The notes: a model not told the origin generated them from the letters alone. DNA of 13,071 bases from Candidatus Bathyarchaeota archaeon (GCA_029259285.1 JAPDJB010000177.1:1-13071), one strand, 5' to 3'; counted from the stretch's first letter, positions 1 to 6,865 are shown. Program-made: numbers and translations.

Positions 1-2
1 AG

Positions 3-266
3 TTCAGTGAGGAGCAGAAACGGGAGATAAGGGAGAAGATGGAGGCCCTGAGGGAGGCCTTGAAGAAGGGAGGCCTTGAGGAGATGAAGGCTAAGATACA
101 GGAGCTCCGAGAGGCTGTTCAGAGGGCCGGAGCCACCATATATCAGAAGGTTGCGGAGGAGTATGCCAAGCGTAAGGCTGAGGAGAAGGGTGGAGAGGAG
201 AAGAAGGAGGGCGACAGGAGAACCGTGGACGCCGACTACAGGGTCGTCGACGAGGAGAAGGATTAG
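3..266 (+). CDS. dnaK: Hsp70 chaperone DnaK, C-terminal fragment
   Basis: Only the last 87 codons are present; the gene enters from the left edge in the frame that begins at base 3. The visible part is the highly charged helical lid at the end of the substrate-binding domain, rich in Glu, Lys and Arg. It carries the family's usual TIYQKVAEEY-type helix, then a Lys/Glu/Gly linker and the conserved acidic tail DADYRVVDEEKD, which in bacterial-type DnaK binds co-chaperones. The ATPase and peptide-binding domains lie outside the window. DnaK folds and protects proteins in the cytoplasm through ATP cycles stimulated by DnaJ, which is encoded 86 nt downstream on the same strand. DnaK is patchily distributed in archaea and is generally thought to have been acquired from bacteria. 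Base and codon use here look like the neighbours, so any transfer is old. Identification rests on the tail and the dnaJ neighbour. Confidence 0.9.
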   Translation, partial: FSEEQKREIREKMEALREALKKGGLEEMKAKIQELREAVQRAGATIYQKVAEEYAKRKAEEKGGEEKKEGDRRTVDADYRVVDEEKD

Positions 267-285
267 TGTTCAGTAATCGCATAAT

Positions 286-293
286 CTTTATAC
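286..293 (+). promoter_or_regulatory. Putative TATA box for dnaJ
   Basis: CTTTATAC lies in the 86-nt dnaK-dnaJ gap, in a short AT-rich patch. An archaeal start site about 25 nt downstream would fall near base 315, leaving a leader of about 38 nt that contains the GAGGTGG ribosome-binding site at 337-343. This would let dnaJ be made separately from dnaK, though read-through is equally possible. Confidence 0.4.
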
Positions 294-352
294 CCCTCGA
301 AGCCTCATAGCCCAGAGGCATCTTCTCACCCAGAAAGAGGTGGAACAGCCCT

Positions 353-1444
353 GTGAGGAGGAAGGACTACTACAAGATATTAGGCGTCGACAGGAATGCG
401 ACTCAGGAGGAGATAAAACGAGCCTTCAGGAGGCTCGCCCTCAAATATCACCCAGATAGGAATAAGAGCCCAGACGCCGAGGAGAAGTTCAAGGAGATAT
501 CCGAGGCCTATGCTGTGCTGTCAGACCCCGAGAAGCGTAGACAATACGACATGTATGGCTACGAGGGCATACAGACCCGCTACACGGCTGAGGACATCTT
601 CAACAGAACCATCTTCAGGGACATCTTCACCGAGTTCGGCTTCGACTTCGAAGACCTCTTCAACCGATTCTTCAAGGACTTCACAGTCACCTTCCAGCGG
701 GGCGCCCCAACACCTGAGAGGGGGAGGGACATAGAGACCGAGATAGAGGTAACCCTCGAACAGGCGGCCTATGGAGGGGAGGTCGAGATAAACATACCCA
801 GGATGAGACGGTGCCCAAGATGTGGAGGCTCGGGGGCTGAGCCCGATAAGGGTATGGTGACCTGCCCAAGCTGCGGGGGAGCGGGGAGGATCGAGGAGCG
901 CCGGATAACGGGCTTCACCCAGATGATCAGGATCACGACATGCAGCCGATGTGGGGGTAGAGGCGTCATACCGGCTGAACCCTGCGGCGAATGTAAGGGC
1001 CTCGGCCTTGTCGAGCGCAGAGCCAAGATCAGGGTGAGGATTCCACCAGGCATCGAGGATGGATCGAGGCTGGTTCTAAGAGGCGAGGGGGATGAGGGAC
1101 GCTTCGGAGGGCCTCCAGGAGACCTATATGTCACCGTCAGGGTGAAGCCACATCCAAAGTTGGAGAGGAGGGGCTTGGACATCATCTATGAGGCTGAGAT
1201 CTCCTATCCCAAGGCCGTCCTCGGCGGCGAGATAATGGTGCCGACGCTGAGGGGTGAGCAGACCATCAGGATCCCACCTGGAACCGAGTCAGGCTCCATC
1301 ATCAGGCTTAGAGGGCTCGGCATTAGAAGCCCCTACGGCGTCGGAGATCAATTGGTGCGAATCAAGATTAAGGTGCCTAAGAACCTCACACCTCGGATGA
1401 GGGAGCTGATAGAGGAGTTGGCGAGACTGATGGATGAGGCTTAA
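353..1444 (+). CDS. dnaJ: Type I co-chaperone DnaJ (Hsp40)
   Basis: The 363-aa protein has full type I architecture. The J-domain (about residues 4-67) holds the HPD motif at 33-35, which triggers DnaK ATP hydrolysis. A linker covers about 68-120. The zinc-binding domain has four CxxCxGxG repeats starting at Cys154, Cys171, Cys197 and Cys211. Two beta-sandwich substrate-binding domains follow, with a final dimerisation helix near 346-362. The start is a GTG with GAGGTGG nine bases upstream, and the J-domain begins right after it. The linker is unusual: instead of Gly/Phe repeats it has 11 Phe and one Gly between residues 83 and 114, with two DIF motifs (81-83, 90-92). It sits just after dnaK, its cytoplasmic partner. 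The TAA stop overlaps the stop of the convergent purA by 4 nt. Confidence 0.96.
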   Translation: MRRKDYYKILGVDRNATQEEIKRAFRRLALKYHPDRNKSPDAEEKFKEISEAYAVLSDPEKRRQYDMYGYEGIQTRYTAEDIFNRTIFRDIFTEFGFDFEDLFNRFFKDFTVTFQRGAPTPERGRDIETEIEVTLEQAAYGGEVEINIPRMRRCPRCGGSGAEPDKGMVTCPSCGGAGRIEERRITGFTQMIRITTCSRCGGRGVIPAEPCGECKGLGLVERRAKIRVRIPPGIEDGSRLVLRGEGDEGRFGGPPGDLYVTVRVKPHPKLERRGLDIIYEAEISYPKAVLGGEIMVPTLRGEQTIRIPPGTESGSIIRLRGLGIRSPYGVGDQLVRIKIKVPKNLTPRMRELIEELARLMDEA

Positions 1445-2442
1445 CCCCTCCTATCGATGATCTCATCGAGATCCGGCCCGGTCCCTATGAGGGTGACGGG
1501 GACGCAGAGTTCCCGCTCTATCCGCTCAACGAACTCCCTAGCCTCCGGTGTGAGCTCCTCATAGCTCCTCACACCCTTACACTCTGGGTATAGGATGTCA
1601 AGCTTCGTCAGAGCTATCTGCGTCGCACCGTTGAGCATCACAGCCCTCCTCGCGAGGTCATAGTTGAAGGGGGCTGCTCGACGCTGGCGTCCCGTTACGG
1701 TTCCATACTCATCCCAGCCCCTGCGCCTAGCCTCCTCGGGGCTGATCTCACCTGGAAGCTCTCCAGCTCCAACCCTCGTGACATAAGCCTTCAACACGAG
1801 GATGACCTCATCAACCCTCGTCGGCCCTATGCCCACGTCGGAGCAGGCTGCTGAGGCGCAGACATCCTTCGACGTCGTGTAGGGATATGTGCCATGGTAG
1901 AGGCTGATGAAGGTTCCCTGAGTCCCCTCCACGATGACCTTCCCACCCCTATCTAAAGCCTCATTCACCTCTAGGGGAACATCCGTCAGGAATCTCTGGA
2001 GTTCCGGCAGGTCTCGGACCACCCTCACCTTTCGGAGCGCCCTATCGGCGTTGCAGGGGCCTGTCCCCGTTCCGGTGGTCTGAATCTTCTCCTTTAGATG
2101 CCCCCTTCTATCCCTCTCTATATGCTCCGGCTCTATGATGGCGCATTGGGGGTCTAATCCGAATCGATTCTCGATGCCTAATCTCTCTATCTCGCTTAGG
2201 AGAACCCTTGGGTCGACGACGACTCCTGGGCCTATCAGCAGCCTTGTGGAGGGGTTTACGAAGCCGCTGGGAACCATCCTCAGCTTATAGGTCTCACCCC
2301 TATAGACGACGGTATGCCCCGCATTTGGGCCGACGCCAGCTCTGACGCAGATGTCAACCTCATCCGCCACCGCGAGATATGAGACGATCTTACCCTTCCC
2401 ACAGTCTCCGAAGAAGCCATCCACAACGACCGTGCAAACCAT
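1441..2442 (-). CDS. purA: Adenylosuccinate synthetase, short archaeal form
   Basis: PurA makes adenylosuccinate from IMP, aspartate and GTP, the first step from IMP to AMP, in the cytoplasm. Motifs in order: the N-terminal GTP loop GDCGKGK (12-18, catalytic Asp13), NAGHTVV (40-46, catalytic His43), TTGTGTG (122-128), EGTQG (172-176), YPYTTS (186-191), TGRQRR (250-255, aspartate-binding loop) and the guanine-binding LTKLD (278-282). At 333 aa it is about 90 residues shorter than bacterial PurA, as is usual in archaea. The position normally held by Glu in GDEGKGK is Cys14. I chose the ATG at 2442: it matches the family N-terminus, has TGAGG just upstream, and lies about 31 nt from the shared AT box. 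An in-frame TTG at 2454 would add four residues. It is divergent from osmC-like (58-bp gap) and convergent with dnaJ. Confidence 0.95.
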   Translation of the reverse strand: MVCTVVVDGFFGDCGKGKIVSYLAVADEVDICVRAGVGPNAGHTVVYRGETYKLRMVPSGFVNPSTRLLIGPGVVVDPRVLLSEIERLGIENRFGLDPQCAIIEPEHIERDRRGHLKEKIQTTGTGTGPCNADRALRKVRVVRDLPELQRFLTDVPLEVNEALDRGGKVIVEGTQGTFISLYHGTYPYTTSKDVCASAACSDVGIGPTRVDEVILVLKAYVTRVGAGELPGEISPEEARRRGWDEYGTVTGRQRRAAPFNYDLARRAVMLNGATQIALTKLDILYPECKGVRSYEELTPEAREFVERIERELCVPVTLIGTGPDLDEIIDRRG

Positions 2443-2468
2443 AGGCCTCAGCAAACCTTCAACCCTAT

Positions 2469-2478
2469 TAGATTTAAG
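2469..2478. promoter_or_regulatory. Shared AT box, divergent purA / osmC-like promoter
   Basis: The only AT-rich core in the 58-bp divergent gap reads TAGATTTAAG (TTTAA centred near 2473.5). Its centre is about 31 nt from the purA ATG and about 27 nt from the osmC-like ATG. Both distances are typical of an archaeal TATA box serving a leaderless or nearly leaderless mRNA. One box may therefore serve both directions. This is inferred from spacing. Confidence 0.45.
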
Positions 2479-2500
2479 CCTGACTCACGGAGGATAGTCC

Positions 2501-2944
2501 ATGAGATTCAAGAAGCACCTCAGATACGGCGTCAAGATCAAGTGGGATGGGGAAACCGGAGGATTCGTCGAGGCATATAGGCATAGATTCCGGCTGGACA
2601 CCCCAGAGGAGTGGGGTGGCATGGCTAAGGGTCCCTGCCCCGATGAGCTCCTCGCAGCCTCCATAGGGGGATGTCTCCTCACAACCCTCCTCCACTTCGC
2701 CAGGAGGATGGATGTGAGGCCTAGGGATGTAGATGTCAGGGTCTCTATGGACATAGCTCTACGGGGGGCTGAGGGCTATAGGATTAGGGGCGTTGAGGTC
2801 AGCTTCATCGTTGAGGCCGATGAGGAGGATCTGGAGCTCCTTAAGCGCTGCGCCGAGTGGGCTGTCAAGTATTGCCATATCACCAGATCCCTAGAGGAGG
2901 CCATACCATTGAAGGTGGACTTGAAGGTGAGGCTGAGTCAGTAA
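2501..2944 (+). CDS. OsmC/Ohr-family protein
   Basis: The 147-aa protein matches the OsmC/Ohr fold by the motif around Cys58 (PDELLAASIGGCLLTTLL) and a second Cys at 125 (KYCHITRSL), the two positions that form the thiol peroxidase centre in this family. Members reduce organic hydroperoxides with the first Cys as peroxidatic residue, using dithiol reductants, in the cytoplasm as homodimers. Here the second motif is C-H-I-T rather than the common C-P-x-S. Two further cysteines (46, 117) are present. Activity is likely but not certain, because many archaeal members are uncharacterised. The ATG is well supported by GGAGGAT at 2489-2495 with 5-nt spacing. It is divergent from purA and is followed by a T-rich stretch and a new promoter, so it is probably monocistronic. 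Confidence 0.88.
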   Translation: MRFKKHLRYGVKIKWDGETGGFVEAYRHRFRLDTPEEWGGMAKGPCPDELLAASIGGCLLTTLLHFARRMDVRPRDVDVRVSMDIALRGAEGYRIRGVEVSFIVEADEEDLELLKRCAEWAVKYCHITRSLEEAIPLKVDLKVRLSQ

Positions 2945-2945
2945 G

Positions 2946-2957
2946 TTTTTCCCTTTT
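2946..2957 (+). terminator. Possible T-tract terminator after osmC-like gene
   Basis: TTTTTCCCTTTT begins two bases after the osmC-like TAA. Archaeal RNA polymerase commonly stops at such U-rich stretches without a hairpin, and none is visible here. The last part overlaps the proposed promoter of the next gene. Confidence 0.4.
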
Positions 2958-2960
2958 AAT
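2954..2960 (+). promoter_or_regulatory. Putative TATA box for the cinA-larA operon
   Basis: TTTTAAT is centred about 25 nt before the TTG start at 2982, so the mRNA would be nearly leaderless. A second AT box (ATTTAATAT, 2964-2972) lies too close to the start for this role unless translation begins downstream. Confidence 0.35.
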
Positions 2961-2981
2961 CCCATTTAATATCGGTGAACC

Positions 2982-3776
2982 TTGCCGAACATCGGCATAC
3001 TCGTCGTGGGAAATGAGATACTCGATGGATTGGTTCTAGACACCAACAGCCACTGGCTGATAAACCAGCTTAAGGCCCTGAGGATGCCGGTTATAGAGCG
3101 TATCACCGTTAGGGATGAGGTCTCGGAGATCGCTAAGGCCTTGAGGAGGCTGCTGGAGGATGGATGCGACATCATCTTCACCACCGGCGGCCTTGGGCCG
3201 ACGCATGATGATAAGACCCTTAGAGGCGTGGCGGAGGCCTTCGAGCTGCCCCTAGAGCTGAATGATGAGGCCCTAGCGATAGTTGAGCGTCAGTATAGGA
3301 GGCTCCATGAACTCGGCTTTGTGAGGGAGGCGGAGCTGACGGAGGCCAGGCGGAAGATGGCCATCCTCCCGAAGGGCGCTAGACCCCTAGATAATAGGAT
3401 CGGCGGAGCTCCAGCTGTATTATTGGAGGTTGGAGACTCCTGGATCATCTGCCTCCCAGGTGTTCCAAGGGAGTTGAAATGGATCTTCGAGAATGAGGTT
3501 GTCCCCCTCCTCAAGAGGAGGATGGGTGGAGCCTTCGCCGAGAGGGTTATAAGAATTCAGAGGAGGGATGAATCCACCATCGCTCCAATCCTGGAGGAGG
3601 TTATGAGGGAGGTTCCAGGGGTCTACATAAAATCGATGGTCAGACCCCATGGGGAGGGGATTATAAGGCTCTGGGTCTCAGCGCGGGGGGAGACCCAGAG
3701 CGAGGTGAAGAGGCTGGTGGAGGAGGCATCTAGGAGGCTGATGGAGAGATTGGGGGGGAACCCTCAAGAGGTGTGA
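2982..3776 (+). CDS. Stand-alone CinA-type MoCF-domain protein (COG1058)
   Basis: The 264-aa protein is the N-terminal CinA domain without the C-terminal nicotinamide-nucleotide amidase domain, which is the usual archaeal arrangement. Motifs: GNEILDG (10-16), TTGGLGPTHDDKT (68-80, the nucleotide/molybdopterin-binding loop) and LPGVPRELKW (159-168). A C-terminal region of about 80 residues follows. The fold is shared with MoaB/MogA and MoeA. Characterised COG1058 members hydrolyse ADP-ribose and similar pyridine-nucleotide derivatives, so a role in nucleotide clean-up is more likely than molybdenum cofactor synthesis. The TTG start is preceded by GGTGA (2974-2978), which pairs with the archaeal anti-SD, and the family N-terminus starts exactly there. 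The LarA-like gene begins 3 nt after its TGA, so they are probably co-transcribed. Confidence 0.9.
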   Translation: MPNIGILVVGNEILDGLVLDTNSHWLINQLKALRMPVIERITVRDEVSEIAKALRRLLEDGCDIIFTTGGLGPTHDDKTLRGVAEAFELPLELNDEALAIVERQYRRLHELGFVREAELTEARRKMAILPKGARPLDNRIGGAPAVLLEVGDSWIICLPGVPRELKWIFENEVVPLLKRRMGGAFAERVIRIQRRDESTIAPILEEVMREVPGVYIKSMVRPHGEGIIRLWVSARGETQSEVKRLVEEASRRLMERLGGNPQEV

Positions 3777-3779
3777 TGG

Positions 3780-4988
3780 ATGGTTGAGTGCTGGCTCCCC
3801 TACGGCTATACGGAGGTTCACGTATCCATACCCCTCAGAGACCTCGTAGGGGTGGTGGAGCCTAAGATCGGGGAGGTGATCAGGGATGTTGAGACGGCGG
3901 TGAGGGAGGCGGCTGAGAATCCCATCAACTGTGAAGCCTTCAGCGAGATGGCGGAGGCCTCATCCATCTCAATAGGCGTCGATGGATCCCTCCCCACCGA
4001 GACGGCGATCTCAGCCCTATCAGGACTCCTAGGCATCATAGGGGAGAGATGGAGATTAGAGGATATCTCCATCATCATAGGATTCGGCCTGAGAACCAGA
4101 GGCGTCCAACGTCTCCTGAAACAGTTCAGGGAGAGTCTGCCAAGGGGGGTGGAGATTCGAGGGCATACAGCCCAATCGGAGACGGAGGAGCTTGGTAAGA
4201 CCAGGAGGGGAACCACGGTCAAGGTTTCGAAACCCCTCCAGGAGGGGGAGGTGAGGATCCTCGTTGGAGAGTTCCATCCCGACCCCCTAGCTGGTTTTAA
4301 GGGGCCTCACACCGCCATATTGCCCCAGCTCTCCGGATTCGAGACGATAGAGGATGATAGGAGGCTCCACCATCAAGGCTCAACGGGCCTGGGAGTCGTC
4401 GATGGCAACCCCATATTGAGGGATTCATGGGAGGCCTTAAGGCTGACCGGCGTCGACGCCTCGCTGTTACTAGTCACCGATCACAGGGGCGGCGTAATAG
4501 ACATCCTATACGGCGAGGCCGAGGCCCTTTGGAGTGAGGCTCTAGCCGAGTATCGCGACCTTTATTCGGTCGATGTAGAGCCTGCCGACGTCTACATCCT
4601 CAGCCCAGGTGGAGGCCGCTTCGACTTCGACCTCTACCACTCTCTATGGGCCTTAAAGGCTCTTGGAAAACCCGAGAGGGGGAGCCGGATCATACTTGTC
4701 GCGGAGTGTGGAGAGGGCCTTGGAGCTGAGGGCCTCTTAAAGCTGGCTGGGGTTGAGAAGCTCGGAGAATTGAAGCGTCGATACATGCTAGGCGGAGATG
4801 TCCTACACCTCCTGAGGAGTCTTCAGAGAGCTGCTGATATACTCCTCGTATCGACGCTTCCCACCCATCTAGCTGAGCCTCTGGGCTTAGAGGTATATAG
4901 GGCCGTGAATGACGCCTTCGAGGCGGCTGGTAGAGGTAGGGTGCTTATTCTACCCTACGCCCTCTCCATCACCCCTAGATGGGAGTGA
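3780..4988 (+). CDS. LarA-family (DUF2088) protein lacking nickel-pincer residues
   Basis: This 402-aa protein follows the lactate racemase LarA family along its length. It has the N-terminal YGYTEVHVSIP strand, the AGFKGPHTAILPQLSGFETI region (171-190), GVVDGNPI (205-212) and the C-terminal SPGGGRFDFDLYHS and AECGEGLG segments (275-288, 308-315). LarA racemises lactate with a covalently bound nickel-pincer nucleotide. Aligned by eye to Lactobacillus LarA, the key residues are mostly changed: Arg75 is Leu71, His174 is Asp168, the cofactor-binding Lys184 is Thr178, the nickel ligand His200 is Arg194, Gln295 is His287 and Lys298 is Trp290. Asp72 (Asp68), probably His108 (His129) and Tyr294 (Tyr286) remain. 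It is therefore unlikely to be a standard racemase, and its substrate is unknown. The ATG has GAGGTG at 3768-3773, inside the preceding cinA-like gene. The 3' end overlaps the convergent protease gene by 14 nt. Confidence 0.85.
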   Translation: MVECWLPYGYTEVHVSIPLRDLVGVVEPKIGEVIRDVETAVREAAENPINCEAFSEMAEASSISIGVDGSLPTETAISALSGLLGIIGERWRLEDISIIIGFGLRTRGVQRLLKQFRESLPRGVEIRGHTAQSETEELGKTRRGTTVKVSKPLQEGEVRILVGEFHPDPLAGFKGPHTAILPQLSGFETIEDDRRLHHQGSTGLGVVDGNPILRDSWEALRLTGVDASLLLVTDHRGGVIDILYGEAEALWSEALAEYRDLYSVDVEPADVYILSPGGGRFDFDLYHSLWALKALGKPERGSRIILVAECGEGLGAEGLLKLAGVEKLGELKRRYMLGGDVLHLLRSLQRAADILLVSTLPTHLAEPLGLEVYRAVNDAFEAAGRGRVLILPYALSITPRWE

Positions 4989-6117
4989 TGAAGACGAAGG
5001 TTAGGATGATCATGACGACGTAGAGGAGGGAGAGGAGCTTCCTAGAGCGGCTTAGGGGTGAGACCTCGTCGAGGGGCGCCCCATCCATTCCCCTACTCCA
5101 CATCATGAAGAGGGCTAGCATGATGGCCATTAGGAAGTAGCCTGAGATGAGGAGGATGAAAATCCCGATGATGGAAACCCTTCTATGCCTCTCACGGCCC
5201 AGTAGGGCTCGGCAGATGTGGCCTCCGTCGAGCTGCCAGCTGGGTATGAGGTTGATGAAGGTGACGATGCAGCCGACCCAAGCCGCGAAGGCGATGGGGT
5301 GGAGTATTAGCACCATCCCCCTAGGCGTCGGCCTCAGAGCCTGGGCTAGTAGGGAGAGGAGGAGTGGGAAGGGTATGCTCCTAACACTGACGCCTGGAAA
5401 CCTCATCGACCAGTCGAGGATCTCCTCGGCGGGGACGATGAAGGAGAGCTTTAAGCCTATGACTGCGACGATGAGGGAGACCAGCAGCCCGATGGCTGGG
5501 CCGCTGAAGCCTATGTCGAAGAGGTCGTCCCTATTAGTTGGAGGCTCCTTCTGCGTGATGACCGCCCCGAAGGTTCCACCCATGCCTGGTGGGGCGGGTA
5601 TAAAGAAGGGCATGGAGGTCTTCACCCCCTTATAGATGGCCGCAAATTTATGCCCCAGCTCATGTAGGCCGAAGATGGCTAGGATCGAGGTGGTGAAGAG
5701 GATGGCGTTAACGTACGCTGGCACTCCAGGCATGAGGATCCTCGTTAGAACTGGGTTGCTGCTCCTGATATAGCCGTCTACGAAGACCGTCGCCGCCGTC
5801 GCCGCTAGGAGTAGTAGATTCACCCTATAATCCTCCCCCCTCTCATCGAGGCGTCTCCGCCCAAGGGTTATGGCATAGCGATCCATGTGAAGGCTCAGCT
5901 TCGGTATGTAGCCGAGGGGTTTAAGCCTCTGAACCAGCCCTCTGAAAGCCTCCTTGAGGAGTAGCCTCTCATCGCCAAGGCCTCTCGGCGAGACGATGTA
6001 GGTGGGGAGGCCCATCTCAATATATTTGTCGTGAACCTCGAAGTATGCCTCAACGGCCTCGTCGACTGGCGGCTCCGCGACGTAGTAGCTCAAGCTATGC
6101 CTTATAGAGGCCGTCAA
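4975..6117 (-). CDS. Site-2 protease family zinc metalloprotease (M50)
   Basis: This 380-aa membrane protein carries HELGH (152-156; zinc ligands His152 and His156, catalytic Glu153) and the second M50 motif NLIPSWQLDGGH (289-300; third ligand Asp297). A soluble N-terminal domain of about 95 residues precedes the membrane part. Hydrophobic segments lie near 100-118, 133-150, 203-222, 268-290, 312-340 and 361-379. M50 proteases cut membrane-spanning substrates within the bilayer, often releasing regulators. No substrate is suggested by the neighbours. The segment after HELGH (PFFIPAPPGMGGTFGAVI, 170-187) is typical of the archaeal/plant EGY-like subgroup. The TTG start lies about 24 nt from the TTTAAA shared with the divergent acetyltransferase, fitting a leaderless message. 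I see no Shine-Dalgarno, so a later start cannot be excluded. Confidence 0.9.
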   Translation of the reverse strand: MTASIRHSLSYYVAEPPVDEAVEAYFEVHDKYIEMGLPTYIVSPRGLGDERLLLKEAFRGLVQRLKPLGYIPKLSLHMDRYAITLGRRRLDERGEDYRVNLLLLAATAATVFVDGYIRSSNPVLTRILMPGVPAYVNAILFTTSILAIFGLHELGHKFAAIYKGVKTSMPFFIPAPPGMGGTFGAVITQKEPPTNRDDLFDIGFSGPAIGLLVSLIVAVIGLKLSFIVPAEEILDWSMRFPGVSVRSIPFPLLLSLLAQALRPTPRGMVLILHPIAFAAWVGCIVTFINLIPSWQLDGGHICRALLGRERHRRVSIIGIFILLISGYFLMAIMLALFMMWSRGMDGAPLDEVSPLSRSRKLLSLLYVVMIILTFVFITPI

Positions 6118-6135
6118 CTCTTAAACGCTTCGTAG

Positions 6136-6145
6136 GGTTTAAATC
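6136..6145. promoter_or_regulatory. Shared TTTAAA box, divergent M50 / N-acetyltransferase promoter
   Basis: The 54-bp divergent gap contains GGTTTAAATC with a perfect TTTAAA core at 6138-6143. Its centre lies about 24 nt from the protease TTG and about 32 nt from the acetyltransferase TTG. No other AT-rich box fits either gene, so a single symmetric box may act in both directions. Confidence 0.45.
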
Positions 6146-6171
6146 GATGCCGAATCACCTATGGGCTGGGC

Positions 6172-6669
6172 TTGAACCAGGGTTTCAGCATCCGATGCTT
6201 CAGGGCTGAAGACCTTGATAGTGTTATGTCCATAAACTTGGAATGTCTCCCTGAGAACTACTCCACCTACTTCTACATCGACCTCTATAGGAGGTTTCCC
6301 AAGACCTTCCTCGTCGCGGAGGTGGATGACGAGGTTCAGGGCTATATAATGTGCCGCATCGAGCGGGGCTTCTCGAAGCTTCATACCTTCAGGCCGATGA
6401 AGCTCTGCCACGTCGTCTCCATAGCCGTCCGCAAACCCTTTAGACGGAGGGGTATAGCGACGGCGTTGATGCTGGAGGCTATGAGGAATGGCAGATATGA
6501 GTATGGCGCCGGTGAGTGCTACCTAGAGGTGAGGGTGAGCAATGAGCCTGCTATAAGGCTCTATGAGAAGCTCGGCTTCGTGAAAGTTAGCCGAAGGAGG
6601 GGCTACTACCTCGACGGTGAGGACGCCTGGATTATGGCCCTACCCTTGGAGGAGGGGAAGATATTTTAG
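6172..6669 (+). CDS. Archaeal N-terminal protein acetyltransferase (Ard1/NatA type)
   Basis: The 165-aa GNAT protein closely follows the Sulfolobus Ard1 pattern. It has LPENY (26-30, N-terminal substrate loop), GYIMCRIERGFS (57-68), HVVSIAV (80-86), the acetyl-CoA loop RRRGIA (91-96), YLEVRVSNEPAIRLYEKLGF (117-136) and GYYLDGEDAW (144-153). Archaeal members transfer acetyl groups from acetyl-CoA to the N-terminal residue of nascent or finished proteins, mainly Ser, Ala, Thr or Met starts, as stand-alone enzymes in the cytoplasm. Bacterial RimI is the nearest alternative name, but the LPENY and GYYLDGEDA motifs favour Ard1. The TTG start has no clear Shine-Dalgarno; position relative to the shared TTTAAA box supports leaderless initiation. 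A small membrane-protein gene follows after 28 nt. Confidence 0.93.
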   Translation: MNQGFSIRCFRAEDLDSVMSINLECLPENYSTYFYIDLYRRFPKTFLVAEVDDEVQGYIMCRIERGFSKLHTFRPMKLCHVVSIAVRKPFRRRGIATALMLEAMRNGRYEYGAGECYLEVRVSNEPAIRLYEKLGFVKVSRRRGYYLDGEDAWIMALPLEEGKIF

Positions 6670-6697
6670 CATCGAATCCACTTCCACCTCGGGAGAG

Positions 6698-6865
6698 ATG
6701 GATCAGGTCACCCTCTTCGCCCTCGCCCTCCTTGCCTTCTCCTTCACCGTCTTCTACTGGTTTGCGAAGTTCACGGCTAAGCTCATCAGGCAGCACTACG
6801 ACATCTACAGCCTCCTCTACGCCCTTGAGGAGGCGGAGAAGAGGAAGGGAGAGGAAGAGGGCTAA
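6698..6865 (+). CDS. Small single-span membrane protein (55 aa), function unknown
   Basis: From the ATG at 6698 the frame encodes 55 residues. After MDQ comes one hydrophobic segment (about 4-24: Leu, Phe, Ala, Val, Tyr, Trp), then a basic amphipathic stretch with Lys and Arg (24-31), then a highly charged Glu/Lys/Arg tail. The charge pattern suggests the tail is cytoplasmic. I do not recognise the family. The frame could open at 6617 inside the acetyltransferase gene, but the upstream residues look like out-of-frame reading, while the ATG begins just before the membrane span. The Shine-Dalgarno is weak (GGGAGAG abuts the ATG). An AT box GATATTTTA near 6660-6668 could promote it separately. 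Its stop overlaps the convergent acyltransferase stop by 4 nt. Calling it a gene rests on the clean membrane-protein layout and on the otherwise empty slot. Confidence 0.6.
   Translation: MDQVTLFALALLAFSFTVFYWFAKFTAKLIRQHYDIYSLLYALEEAEKRKGEEEG

Noticed and set aside
267..352. Possible tRNA or small RNA in the dnaK-dnaJ gap
   Set aside because: No T-loop GTTCGA-type sequence, no cloverleaf arms and no CCA; the gap is explained by a promoter and leader.
769..1185. 138-aa open frame antisense to dnaJ
   Set aside because: Pro/Ser/Leu-rich with no recognisable motif; a shadow of the strongly supported zinc-finger region of DnaJ.
3818..4222. 134-aa open frame antisense to the LarA-like gene
   Set aside because: Low-complexity Ser/Pro/Leu content, no ribosome site or promoter, and lies wholly inside a recognised gene.
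5147..5635. 162-aa open frame antisense to the M50 protease
   Set aside because: Covers the HELGH and LDGG coding region of the real gene on the other strand; its own product has no coherent features.
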